A stretch of 64,000 nucleotides of DNA from DASUAS01 sp963809795 (lineage in GTDB: Bacteria; Actinomycetota; Acidimicrobiia; IMCC26256; DASPTH01): positions 62,001 to 126,000 of the forward strand of contig CAWELN010000008.1 in NCBI GenBank assembly GCA_963809795.1, read 5' to 3'. The position numbers were made by a program, and so were the translations under genes. The notes beneath the pieces are model-generated. The model was not told the DNA's origin. It was given only the letters and a program-made list of their open reading frames with translations, and did not search any database. Of this stretch, positions 19,601 to 27,435 are shown piece after piece (position 1 is the first letter of the stretch; each line of letters begins with the position of its first letter).

Positions 19601-19630
19601 GCGCCGAGGTTCGAGGGTGGGGACGCGCAT
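16622..19630 (-). CDS. UPF0182 family integral membrane protein
   Basis: 1002 residues. About seven membrane segments occupy the first third, with the hallmark FYTDYLWFDSVG near residue 45. A large extracytoplasmic domain follows, with family-typical TRDAFGLDQV and HIVYTHGYGAV, and the C-terminus is a Pro/Thr-rich tail plus helix. This large family (COG1615) is widespread in actinobacteria and has no settled function. ATG 19630 lies eight bases after TAGGCT, consistent with a leaderless message. The 3' end faces away from sufB. Confidence 0.92.
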   Translation of the reverse strand: MRVPTLEPRRRFRFRGWIIGAVVVLIVLLFSLRGLAGFYTDYLWFDSVGQGSTWSSLLAARVAPALVFTVVFFVIMFVNLVIADRLAPKYRSMGPEDELIARYQQVAGPYTMRIRIGVSLFFALIAGIGVSSQWKQWVLFTHYESFHKVDPQFHKDIGFYVFQLPFLKFISEWLFAGLVIVLIVTAVEHYLNGGIRFQSPFQRVTPQVKAHLSVILAVMALVKTAQYYLGRFELNFSTRGVVEGASATDVKAQLPALNLLIFISIGAAALFLWNIRRRGWVLPIIAVGLWAFVSLVIGTIYPAAYQQFKVGPNEYQAESKYIDRNIRATRDAFGLDQVAPKQFDFTSLKNGLTVDQARTLIDTNSGTIDNARLWDPNVIRDTYLTLQNLQTYYQIGDVDVDRYLIDGETRQVLIAARGLNSADLPSQSFVNRHIVYTHGYGAVASPSNQADPDGNPSFYLRDVPVNGNGIKMQNGPSSQIYFAENLGSYVLTGAKQAEFNYQRAGATDQFTRYKGKDGVKLSNIVRRAAFALRFGSLDPLISGQITSNTKLLMERDIRARVTKLAPFLQFDADPYPVVLGNRTVWIMDGYTTTDQYPYGQSLSGEGSLAKSFNYVRNSVKVTVDAYQGTVKFYVFDKTDPIIKSYRSAFPDLFTDGSQMPAAIRAHLRYPEDLFKSQSSIFGRYHVTEPKRFYDGSSKWLVSPDPGSGRVSSDILSEASAAAGTASATSGSNQPQAATSTGARISPYYLNIRLPGQKDPNTHFIVTVPFVPVSSGNSQTRLVSFLTADSDPAQYGKLISFTMPQGQTVLGPVQVNNAIIRTSAISTAITLLNQQGSQIIQGSMQLIPVGNSIVYVRPFYAQGRGSGAYPQFQFVVVFSQDYGAYCAPTVQDGLNQMLGRAQTITTCNVSQGQQSGGTGTGPATTTTTPTTTPAGVTTTTAPPASTTIPPATGSKQQLLDQAAALLDQAQTALDSNPPDLGTYQRLVAQAQVLVKQAQKAPAG

Positions 19631-19638
19631 CGGGCCGC

Positions 19639-19644
19639 AGCCTA
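19639..19644 (-). promoter_or_regulatory. -10 box, leaderless type, UPF0182 gene
   Basis: Minus-strand TAGGCT followed by eight bases and the ATG at 19630. There is no ribosome site in between. Confidence 0.55.
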
Positions 19645-19685
19645 GAGGGAGCGGTGGTCCGGGAACGGACGCGCGGCAGCGGGCG

Positions 19686-21396
19686 TCAGGAGGTCTCGAC
19701 GACGAGCAGGCAGCGACACCCCGGATGCGCCGGCGGATGCGGTTGCCCGGTGGGGAACTCGCTCCCCTTCACCGTCGGTTCGAGCGCGTTGTCGTCGCAG
19801 TCGGGGCACTTGCCGACGACCGCCGGCACCCACCGGAGACGGGCACCGTCGGGCGCGGCGTCGAACACGCCCCGTGAGTACGCCACCGCGAGCACGTCGC
19901 CCAGCACACCTTCGAGCTGCTCGCCGCGCCACTCCCGGTACCGGGCACCGAGGCTCTGGGCGATCGCGATCTCGGTGTCGGCCGGGGTGCGGGTGTCGAC
20001 GGACCCGAGGGAGCTCTCCAGCCGCTCGCGCAGCGGGGAGACGACCGAGGTCGCGAGCTCGGTGAGGAGGGCCCGGGGCGCCGACCCCGCCGGACGACCG
20101 CCGGCCTCGGGTCCCACCGAAGCGGCCCCGGCCGCGTAGGCGGCGTCGACCGCAGGCTGCAGCACGTGGGCCCAGCGCGCCAGTTGGTCCTCGAGCGCGG
20201 GGAGGACCTTCGCGGCGTCGATCTTCCCCCGCTGGCGACGCAGGCCGTCGAGCAGGTCGTTCTGCTCGTCCTGGAGCGCGCGCTTCCCGCGGCGCACGAG
20301 GTCGTCGGTCGTGTCGGCGAGCGCGGCGTCGCGGGCCGCGGTGGCGGGCTCGTCGGTGTCCTCCGACTCCTCCGAGGCGTCGGCATCGGGCTCGGGTTCG
20401 GCCGCCGCGGCCGCCGTGCCCGCCGCGTCGGCGGTCGCCTCGACCGGCGACGACGCGGGCGGGGGGGCGTCGTCGTTGGGGTCGGCCGAACCTGCTGCGG
20501 TCACGGGCGCGTCGTCGGACTGGCCCGAACGCAGCTTCTCGAACAACGCGCCGACGTCGGGCGCAGGCTCGTCGTCCGACTCGCCGGTCGGGGGCGCGTC
20601 GGCGTCGGTCGCGGACGCCCGCTCGTCGGTCGCCGGTTCCGGCGCGGGTTCCGGCGGGTTCCGGCGCGGGTTCGGGCGCGGGCGGGACCGCTGGAGGTTC
20701 GTCCGTCGCCGCACGCGCGTCGTCGGTCCCCTCCGCCTCGTCGGCCGCGGGAACGTCGGGAGGTGTCGACGGCTCCTCCGCCATCACGCGCGCCGCGTGC
20801 GTGAGCGCGCGCTCGACGAGCTCGTACGTCTCGACCAACTTGCCGCGTCCTGCGCGCAGCTCGGCGATCTGGCGCTCGAGCTCCTGGCGCCGCTCGTTCA
20901 GGTCCCCGAGCACGCGCTCGCGCAGGGAGCGGGCCTCGCCCACGATCTCCTTGGCCCGGGCGCGCGCGGCGTCCTCCGCCTCGCGGGTCTTGGCCTCCAC
21001 GGCCTGCTGCGTGGTGGCGCGGAGCTCGCGTGCCGTCTCCTGCGCCTCTCGCACCACCCGCCGCGCGTGGTCCTCGGCCTTGGCCCGGAGCTCCAGGGCG
21101 GACTCCCGCGCCTGACCCAGCACCCGGGCGGTCTCCTCCCCGAGGGCGTTGATCAGGTCCTGGTCGGTGGGCGGGAGCGCGGGCTTGCGCGCCTGCTCCT
21201 CGAGCTCCCGCACCCGAGCGGCGAGGTCGCGCTCCCGCGCCGCGGCCGCGGCGAAGTCGCTCGACACCATCCGGAGGTAGGCGCGCACTTCCGACTCGGC
21301 ATAGCCCCGTTTGACCTGGCTGAACTGGCGCTCGGCGATCGCCTCGGGAGTGGTCCGCGAGCCGCGCGTGGCGAAGCTGTCCGACGTGTCGGTCAT
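19686..21396 (-). CDS. DivIVA-like coiled-coil protein with C-terminal Mu-F-like Cys motif, one frameshift
   Basis: The N-terminus is a DivIVA-type domain (QFSQVKRGYAESEVRAYL), followed by a long coiled coil (~50-190), a Pro/Ala/Asp/Glu-rich linker, a helical region and a C-terminal Cys-rich end: CPDCDDNALEP and HPPAHPGCRCL. The frame shifts in a repeated GAACCCGCG-CCG tract near 20651-20661, where two bases seem missing. Restoring them gives ~570 residues. The ending resembles the metal-binding CRC motif at the end of phage Mu gpF/SPP1 gp7-like head proteins. It starts 4 bp after the upstream protease gene stops, so they form one operon. Likely a polar or growth-related scaffold; the role of the C-terminal motif is unknown. 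Confidence 0.78.
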
Positions 21397-21400
21397 GCGC

Positions 21401-22555
21401 TCATGATCGCGCCGCGGTCGTCGACGGTGGGGGCACTTCTGCGCCGCCGTTCCGCTGCAACGCGGCCAGCGCCTCGTCGACGTTGGTGACGCCCACCACG
21501 CGCACCCCGTCCGCGCCGCGCTTGGCGTCCGCCACCTCCGATTTCGGCACGATCATGAGCTGCACGCCGTTCGTGCGCGCGGTGATCGCCTTCTGCTCGA
21601 CACCGCCGACCTCCCCGACCGAACCGTCGGCCTGGATGGTGCCGGTCACCGCCACCCGCTTCCCGCCGGTGAGGCTCCCCGGTGTGAGGTCGTCGATGAT
21701 CGCGAGGGTGAAGGCGAGGCCCGCCGACGGTCCACCGACGAGCTCGGTGTTGATCTTGACGTTGATCGGGAATTGATAGGTCTCGAACTCCTGCGTCGAG
21801 ATGCCGAGGCAGGTGGTCCCGCTGGTCGACCCCTTCGCCGGCACGCACGAGCGGCGGTCCTTCGACACCTTGCCGGCGACGACGGTGGCCGTGCGGGTGG
21901 TGCCGTTGCGGTCGACGGTGACGTGGACCTCGTCGCCGGGCCGGTGGGACTGCACGATGGGCGCGATCTGGCCGACGTCGGTGATGTCCTGACCGTCGAC
22001 CGCGAGCACCCGGTCGCCCGGCTCGACCTCCCCGTACGCCGGCGCGCCCTGGCACACCTCGACGACGCGGATCTGGGCCGGGTCGACGTGCACCGTGTAC
22101 CCGAGCCGGGTGAGCGCCACGTACTTGGCGTCGTTCTGCGACTGGTCCATCAGCTCGGTGTTGAACGCCTGGTTCTGGGCGTCGCTCAGGCACCCGACGA
22201 CGTCGCTGCGCTTCTCGATGTCGCGGTCGGGATCGAGCCACGACGTCACGACGCGCCAGACGTTCGGGTCGCGCGTCGACACGCGCACGGTGAGGAACAG
22301 GACGTTCCCTGCGTGCGGGTACGTCTGGGCGCCGTCGATCTGCACGACCGACGAGTCGAGCGGCGTCGCCGAGCCGGGCGAGATGATCACGTACGGCAGG
22401 TGGATGAGGAACCCGGCGATCACGATCACCGCGACCAGCACGCCGAGGCTTCCCATGACCCACGCCAGCACCGAGTGGCGACGGCCCGGGGTCGGCTCCG
22501 GGAGCTCGGGGGGCGGAGGCGGGGGCGGCCCGGTCCCGGTGATCTGCTCGGTCAT
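21401..22555 (-). CDS. Lon-like membrane PDZ-S16 serine protease
   Basis: 384 residues: proline-rich start, one membrane anchor (about 30-52), a PDZ domain (about 170-240) and a Lon-type S16 proteolytic domain. The catalytic serine is in GGPSAGLAF and the lysine in VGGVEQKAITA, so the Ser-Lys dyad is intact. This YlbL-like family is common in Gram-positive bacteria and faces outward. A GGAG site lies five bases before ATG 22555. It leads the operon with the DivIVA-like gene, which invites a role in cell-envelope quality control near growth zones (inference). Confidence 0.92.
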   Translation of the reverse strand: MTEQITGTGPPPPPPPELPEPTPGRRHSVLAWVMGSLGVLVAVIVIAGFLIHLPYVIISPGSATPLDSSVVQIDGAQTYPHAGNVLFLTVRVSTRDPNVWRVVTSWLDPDRDIEKRSDVVGCLSDAQNQAFNTELMDQSQNDAKYVALTRLGYTVHVDPAQIRVVEVCQGAPAYGEVEPGDRVLAVDGQDITDVGQIAPIVQSHRPGDEVHVTVDRNGTTRTATVVAGKVSKDRRSCVPAKGSTSGTTCLGISTQEFETYQFPINVKINTELVGGPSAGLAFTLAIIDDLTPGSLTGGKRVAVTGTIQADGSVGEVGGVEQKAITARTNGVQLMIVPKSEVADAKRGADGVRVVGVTNVDEALAALQRNGGAEVPPPSTTAARS

Positions 22556-22645
22556 GCGGCTCCGGTCAGGGATGGATAATTTGGGGGGTCACGCCCCGAT
22601 CCACCAGCCCCGGGCGCGCCAGCGCCATCCGGAGGAGCCGAGATC

Positions 22646-22855
22646 TTGTCGGGTACACCCGCCCCTCAGCCTGCCACGCCGACGGTCCCGTTCGGCGCGC
22701 GCCCGGGCCCCCACAAGGGTGCGCGGGCGGCGCACCGCGGGATGGCCGTGGCGCGCATGGTCGTCCTCGTCGGCGTGACCGGCTTCATCGTGGCCGCGGT
22801 GGTCGCGAGCATCTGCGCCGGCATCGTGATCGCGATCAACGGCCGGTTGCCGTGA
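22646..22855 (+). CDS. small single-span membrane protein, TTG start
   Basis: 69 residues from TTG 22646, which has an excellent GGAGGAG site eight bases upstream. A proline-rich cytoplasmic start is followed by one membrane helix (VVLVGVTGFIVAAVVASICA) and a short tail. Its stop overlaps the GTG of the next gene by four bases (GTGA), which strongly supports translation and coupling. No family is recognised. Confidence 0.72.
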   Translation: MSGTPAPQPATPTVPFGARPGPHKGARAAHRGMAVARMVVLVGVTGFIVAAVVASICAGIVIAINGRLP

Positions 22856-23493
22856 CCGACGCGGGCCCGGTCGCGCGTGCGGCCGAGCTCGCCGCCCTCG
22901 GTCACCGGGCCCCCGTCGCACGCGCCGACGTCGATCGGCTGGCGTCCGCCGCCACTCGTGACCCCGACCCACGCGTGCGCGCCGCCGCGCTCGGCGCGCT
23001 CGTCCGCGGCGCACCCGGCGACGCCCTCACCGCGTGGGCCGGTGCACGTACCGATCCCGCACCGGCGGTGCGCCGCCGCGTCGCCGAGCTCGCGCCGGCG
23101 GTGCCCGCTGACCCCGCGGTCGTCCCCGCCGTGCTCGACCTGCTCGACGATGCCGACGTCACCGTCGTGGAAGCGGCCGCGTGGGCGGTCGGTGAGCTCG
23201 GTGACGTGGCCATCGGAGCCGGCGCGGTGGCGCGACTCGCCGGTGTCGTGCGCGACCATCGAGACGCGTTGGCGCGCGAAGCGGCGGTCGCGGCGCTCGG
23301 TGCCCTCGGCGACCCGGATGCGCTGCCGGTGATCCTCGCCGCCTGCCGCGACAAACCGGCGGTGCGCCGCCGCGCCGTCCTCGCGCTCGCGCCGTTCGAC
23401 GGGCCCGAGGTCGACGCGGCCATCGCGGCCGCGCTCGACGATCGCGACTGGCAGGTGCGCCAGGCGGCGGAGGATCTCCGCGACGAGGACTGA
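22852..23493 (+). CDS. HEAT-repeat protein
   Basis: 213 residues made almost wholly of ~31-residue alpha-helical HEAT/PBS-lyase-like repeats, for example DPDPRVRAAALGALVRGAP, DADVTVVEAAAWAVGELGD and DRDWQVRQAAEDL. Such proteins act as binding scaffolds or chaperones. There is no catalytic motif. Translation is coupled to the small membrane protein by a GTGA overlap, so a membrane-linked partner role is possible (inference). It converges on the DUF4328 gene with three bases between stops. Confidence 0.85.
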   Translation: MTDAGPVARAAELAALGHRAPVARADVDRLASAATRDPDPRVRAAALGALVRGAPGDALTAWAGARTDPAPAVRRRVAELAPAVPADPAVVPAVLDLLDDADVTVVEAAAWAVGELGDVAIGAGAVARLAGVVRDHRDALAREAAVAALGALGDPDALPVILAACRDKPAVRRRAVLALAPFDGPEVDAAIAAALDDRDWQVRQAAEDLRDED

Positions 23494-23496
23494 TCG

Positions 23497-24498
23497 CTAC
23501 TCGGGGTCGTCGATCGGGTCGACGAACAGCTCCTGGTCGCGGCTGACGTGCTCGGTCCACCCGTGGCCGGTCCAGTAGCGCCAGTCGAAGCGGCCGGTGG
23601 GGTCGGGGTACCAGTCCGGCGGGGTGACCGGGGCGGTGGCCGCCACCCCTGCGGTGCTGACGTGCTCGGTCCACGCGGAGCCGTCCCAGTAACGGTGCTC
23701 GTGGCGCCGCGCCGGGTCCGGATACCAGCCGGGCCCGTCGGGGGTGACGGGGCCGCTGAGCTCGCGCACCACCGGGCGTGAGGTGGGTGCGGGATCGGCG
23801 GCCTGCTGCGCCTCCTGGCGCTCGGTGATCCTGCGCACCAGCACGATGGACAGGAACGTGCCCGTGGCGCTGACCAACGCGGTCGCGACGAGGAGCGCCC
23901 GGGTCTGCGCCTCGTCGGTCACGCCGGATGCGGCCAGGCCGACCGCGCACCCGAGCAGCACGACGCCACCGACGTAGGCGACCACCCAGATCCGCACCAG
24001 GGCCGACCCCGGCGAGTGCCGCCACCCTTCACCGCGGGCCGACGCCGGATCGGAGCTGCGCAGGAGGTCCGAGAAGATGAGGTAGAGCAGCACGAAGTTG
24101 GCGAGCGGGATGAACCAGGCGGCGATGGCCCATCCCGGTGCCAGCCGGGCGCCGGTCCGGCCGAGCGCGCGCGCGTTGTGGGCGCTCCGCCACGTCCAGA
24201 CGATGAGGAGCACCAGGGTCGTGAGGGCGAGCAGCGTCTGCACCGACCCCAGGCCGCTGCGGTTCTGCTGCGCGTGGTCGAAGATCCGTTGCGCGCGTTG
24301 GTCGTGGCCGTTCAGCAGCGCGTCGAACGCGGCGTGCCACCGGACGAAGGTCGGGGCGTCGTCGACGACGACCGGGTAGAGGAGCTGCACGACGCCCTGC
24401 GCCGCGAGCAGCCACGTGAGCCACGTCACGAGCGAGCGCGTCGGACGCCACCAGTCCGCCGCCCCGGCCACCGGTCGCGCCACGACCTCGTCCGCCAC
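23497..24498 (-). CDS. membrane protein with DUF4328 and two DUF2510 modules
   Basis: 333 residues. The N-terminal DUF4328 region has about five membrane segments (WRSAHNARALG and PGWAIAAWFIPLANFV are typical), followed by two C-terminal DUF2510 modules (GWYPDPARRHEHRYWDG and DWYPDPTGRFDWRYWTG). I start at GTG 24498, seven bases after a TACGGT box; the longer frame begins three codons upstream at 24507. DUF2510 is an actinobacterial module of unknown role in membrane proteins. Confidence 0.88.
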   Translation of the reverse strand: MADEVVARPVAGAADWWRPTRSLVTWLTWLLAAQGVVQLLYPVVVDDAPTFVRWHAAFDALLNGHDQRAQRIFDHAQQNRSGLGSVQTLLALTTLVLLIVWTWRSAHNARALGRTGARLAPGWAIAAWFIPLANFVLLYLIFSDLLRSSDPASARGEGWRHSPGSALVRIWVVAYVGGVVLLGCAVGLAASGVTDEAQTRALLVATALVSATGTFLSIVLVRRITERQEAQQAADPAPTSRPVVRELSGPVTPDGPGWYPDPARRHEHRYWDGSAWTEHVSTAGVAATAPVTPPDWYPDPTGRFDWRYWTGHGWTEHVSRDQELFVDPIDDPE

Positions 24499-24505
24499 GC
24501 CCCTC

Positions 24506-24511
24506 ACCGTA
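24506..24511 (-). promoter_or_regulatory. -10 box, leaderless type, DUF4328 gene
   Basis: Minus-strand TACGGT, seven bases, then GTG 24498. It also chooses between two candidate starts. Confidence 0.5.
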
Positions 24512-24562
24512 CTCAGCCGGAGCGGTCGGCACGCCTGCTCGCCACCGCGCCGCCCCCACCTC

Positions 24563-25555
24563 TTACATGAACATGTCCTTGAGGCGGTCGAACGATTCCA
24601 GGCACCGCCCGGCGCCGAGCACGACCGTCTCCAGCGGGAGATCGACGAGCTGTGCGCGCACCGCCGTCTCCTTCTCGATGCGCAGGTCGAACCCGCGCAG
24701 CATCGCGCCGCCGCCGACGAGGTGGATCCCCTCGGCCAGGAGGTCCTGCGAGAGCTCGGGGGGCGTGCGCGCGAGCGCCTGCTTCACCGCACCCAGGATC
24801 GCCTGGATCGGCTCGTCGATCGCCTCGCGGATCTCCTCGGGGGTGAGGACGACCGTCTTGGGCATGCCGCTCATGAGGTCGCGGCCTCGCACCTCGGCCT
24901 TGTACTCGTCGTCGGTGGGGAAGACCGAGCCGATGGCGAGCTTGACCTCCTCGGCCGTGCGCTCGCCGATGGCCAGCCCGTACTCGCGCCGCACGTAGCT
25001 CTGGATGGCGGCGTCGATGTCGAAGGACCCGACCCGCACCGCCTCCAGGGCGACCACCCCGCCGAGGGAGATCACGGCCACCTCGCTGGTGCCACCGCCG
25101 ATGTCGACCACCATGTTGCCCAGCGGCTCGTGGATCGGCAGCGAGGCGCCGATGGCCGCGGCCATCGGCTGCTCGATGAGGAACGTCTGCGCGGCGCCGG
25201 CGCGGCGAGCAGCCTCGAGGACCGCGCGCTGCTCGACGTGGGTGATGGCCGACGGCACGCAGATCAGCACCCGCGCCCGCTGCAGCCGCGAGATGCCCGC
25301 GCGCTGGAACAACATGCGGATGAGGCGTTGCGTGATCTCGAAGTCGGTGATCGCGCCGCCCCGCAGCGGACGTACCGCCACGATGTACCCGGGCGTGCGC
25401 CCGATCATCTGCCACGCGTCGTGCCCGAGCGCCAGCACCTCGTGGGTGCGCGTGTTCATCGCGATCACGGTCGGCTCGTTGAGGATGATCCCCTGCCCGC
25501 GCGCGTAGACGAGCGTGTTCGCGGTACCGAGGTCGATCGCCAGGTCGCGTGACAG
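24563..25555 (-). CDS. mreB: MreB-like actin homologue with apparent CTG start
   Basis: 330-residue bacterial actin that normally organises lateral wall synthesis. The phosphate-1 motif DLGTANTLVY is at residues 8-17; the phosphate-2 region DIGGGTSEVAVIS and the adenosine motif LVGGGAMLRG are also seen. The usual start codons give only a protein beginning at GTG 25468, which would lack the phosphate-1 strand. The next in-frame stop upstream (25565-25567) leaves no ATG, GTG or TTG. The codon at the place where homologues have Met (M)SRDLAIDLG is CTG 25555, with AGGAG six bases upstream. That site overlaps the moaE stop, so translation may be coupled. Confidence 0.9.
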   Translation of the reverse strand: MSRDLAIDLGTANTLVYARGQGIILNEPTVIAMNTRTHEVLALGHDAWQMIGRTPGYIVAVRPLRGGAITDFEITQRLIRMLFQRAGISRLQRARVLICVPSAITHVEQRAVLEAARRAGAAQTFLIEQPMAAAIGASLPIHEPLGNMVVDIGGGTSEVAVISLGGVVALEAVRVGSFDIDAAIQSYVRREYGLAIGERTAEEVKLAIGSVFPTDDEYKAEVRGRDLMSGMPKTVVLTPEEIREAIDEPIQAILGAVKQALARTPPELSQDLLAEGIHLVGGGAMLRGFDLRIEKETAVRAQLVDLPLETVVLGAGRCLESFDRLKDMFM

Positions 25556-25564
25556 CGGGGGCTC

Positions 25565-26053
25565 CTACGGCACGTTCACCGGCCGGGGGGCCGGGTCGTC
25601 GACGGCACGGACCGGATGAGAACGGGTGGCCCAGTCGGAGCCTCCCGCCCAGTGCTCGCGCTTCCAGATCGGCACCGTCTCCTTGAGGGTGTCGATGCAG
25701 AACCGGGCTGCTTCGAACGCCTCGGGCCGGTGGGGTGACGAGACGATCACCGCGACCGACGCCTCCGACAGCTCGAGGTCGCCGATGCGGTGCAGCAGCG
25801 CGACGCGGTCGATGACGGGCCACCGGCGACGCGCGTCGACGGCCACCGCCGCGAGCTTGGCGACCGCTTCGTGCTCGTAGGCCTCGTAGCTGAGACCTTC
25901 CACACCCTCGCGCCCGTCGGAGTTGTCGCGCACCACACCGAGGAACACCACCACCGCGCCGCTGCCCGGCGTCGTGGCCCAGGCGGTCGCGGCGTCGATC
26001 GCGAGCGGGGCCTCGGTGACGGCGATCCAGTCACCGGTCGTGGGCGGTTGCAC
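25565..26053 (-). CDS. moaE: MoaE, large subunit of molybdopterin synthase
   Basis: 162 residues. Converts cyclic pyranopterin monophosphate to molybdopterin using sulfur from MoaD. Recognisable motifs are GAVVVFLGVVRDNSDG, LSYEAYEHEA, HRIGDLELSEASV and the active-site lysine stretch KETVPIWKREHW. The start is GTG 26053, supported by TACCAT six bases upstream. The stop is ten bases before the CTG of the MreB-like gene. No moaD or moaA is in the window. Confidence 0.93.
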   Translation of the reverse strand: MQPPTTGDWIAVTEAPLAIDAATAWATTPGSGAVVVFLGVVRDNSDGREGVEGLSYEAYEHEAVAKLAAVAVDARRRWPVIDRVALLHRIGDLELSEASVAVIVSSPHRPEAFEAARFCIDTLKETVPIWKREHWAGGSDWATRSHPVRAVDDPAPRPVNVP

Positions 26054-26059
26054 GGCGCC

Positions 26060-26065
26060 ATGGTA
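26060..26065 (-). promoter_or_regulatory. -10 box, leaderless type, moaE
   Basis: Minus-strand TACCAT, six bases, then GTG 26053; no ribosome site is present. It fixes the start at the point where homology begins. Confidence 0.55.
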
Positions 26066-26154
26066 GTGAAGGACTGCTCGTCGTCGCCTTGCGACCCCGC
26101 CGCGACCTGCCCGAACACCCGCGCGGCCGACGAGGAATGGCCAGGGGCCGTCGG

Positions 26155-26160
26155 TACACT
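26155..26160 (+). promoter_or_regulatory. -10 box, leaderless type, HtrA-like gene
   Basis: TACACT, seven bases, then ATG 26168. No ribosome site is visible. Confidence 0.55.
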
Positions 26161-26167
26161 CCGCGCC

Positions 26168-27379
26168 ATGTCCCCTGAGGAGGCCGGAGGCGACGGCGAA
26201 CCCGAGCCCGACGACGAGTCGAGCGGCCCGCCTCCGAACCCCCTCGATCGCCCCTGGATGCACCCCAGCGAGCTGAGCTCGTTCGTCGCGTCCCCCGCCC
26301 TCCCCGTGCGGGAGACGCGCCCGCGGGAGTGGGCCATCGCGATCGGCGCCGCGACCGCGGCGGTGATCGCGACCGTGCTCGTCCTGGTCGCGTTCGGTGC
26401 CCTGGGCGGCCGCCACCGGTCGCCGACGCCCCCGCCCGTCGTCACCAACGCCAGCGACGTCGTCGACTACTCGGTCGCCGAGCGGATCGGCGCGACGGTG
26501 GCCCCGAGCGTGGTCACCGTCCGCGCCGGCGGCGACACCACCCGCGTGGTGGGGTCCGGCGTGGTGCTGAAGTCCGACCGGATCATCACCGCGGCCCACC
26601 TCCTCATCGGTGCGACGAAGGTCGAGATCTCGACGCCGACCGGCCAGCTGCTCCCGGCGCGGGTGGTGGGCTCCGACGCCCAGACCGACCTCGCCCTGCT
26701 CGCGGTCTCCGACGCCAACCTCCAGCTGGCCACGCTCGGCTCGTCGACGCCGCTGCGCGTCGGCCAGACGGTCATCGCGGTCAGCGCCACGCGGGGCCTC
26801 CACTACCGCGTCGGCATCAACGTGGTGTCCGACCGCGACGTGATGGTCGACGCCGGTACCGGCATCGACGTCGCCGGGCTGCTCGAGACCGGCATCACCG
26901 TCAGCCCGGACATGGCGGGCGGCGCGCTCGTGGACCGCGACGGCACCGTCGTCGGCCTCCTCACCTACGCCGCCGCGCCGGGCGCCGGCGGCCTCGCCAT
27001 CCCGGTCGCGAGCGTGCGCGACGTGGAGGACCAACTCGACTCGAGCGGTTCTTCGGGCAAGGTGGTGCACGGCTGGCTGGGCGTGCTGGCCTCGAAGGAC
27101 GACGCCGACCGGGCCGGCGGCGGCGCGCAGATCGACTACGTGTACCCCGGCAGCCCGGCCGCGAAGGCAGGTCTGGTCGCCGGCGACGTGGTGGTACGAG
27201 CAGCCGGCAACGCGGTCAGCGGCCGGCCCGAGCTGGTGGCGGCGGTGCGCACCCTCCGGCCCCAGGACCCCCTCGACCTCCAGTACGTGCGGGGAGGCCG
27301 GACCCACACGCTCACCATCGCGCTCGGCGCCGGCGACCCGCAGCTGCTGGCGACGTGGCCGTGGGCGGCGATGGGCTGA
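26168..27379 (+). CDS. HtrA-like membrane protein without catalytic serine (pseudoprotease) plus PDZ
   Basis: 403 residues: acidic/proline-rich start containing RPWMHPSEL, one membrane segment (about 58-80), a trypsin-like S1C domain (about 95-290) and a PDZ domain (about 300-395). The histidine (ITAAHLL) and aspartate (AQTDLALL) of the triad are present. The usual GNSGGPL block reads PDMAGGALV, so the catalytic serine is alanine and the oxyanion-hole neighbours are changed. The fold looks intact and the frame is clean, so it is more likely a sensor or adaptor than a protease. Downstream is the siroheme-decarboxylase-like gene. Confidence 0.87.
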   Translation: MSPEEAGGDGEPEPDDESSGPPPNPLDRPWMHPSELSSFVASPALPVRETRPREWAIAIGAATAAVIATVLVLVAFGALGGRHRSPTPPPVVTNASDVVDYSVAERIGATVAPSVVTVRAGGDTTRVVGSGVVLKSDRIITAAHLLIGATKVEISTPTGQLLPARVVGSDAQTDLALLAVSDANLQLATLGSSTPLRVGQTVIAVSATRGLHYRVGINVVSDRDVMVDAGTGIDVAGLLETGITVSPDMAGGALVDRDGTVVGLLTYAAAPGAGGLAIPVASVRDVEDQLDSSGSSGKVVHGWLGVLASKDDADRAGGGAQIDYVYPGSPAAKAGLVAGDVVVRAAGNAVSGRPELVAAVRTLRPQDPLDLQYVRGGRTHTLTIALGAGDPQLLATWPWAAMG

Positions 27380-27435
27380 CCGGCACCGGTGGGCCCAATT
27401 GCCCGCCGGCGCAGGTTCCGCGCGACCATGAAGGC

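Noticed and set aside
25468..25552. GTG 25468 as start of the MreB-like gene
   Set aside because: It would remove the phosphate-1 strand essential to the actin fold.
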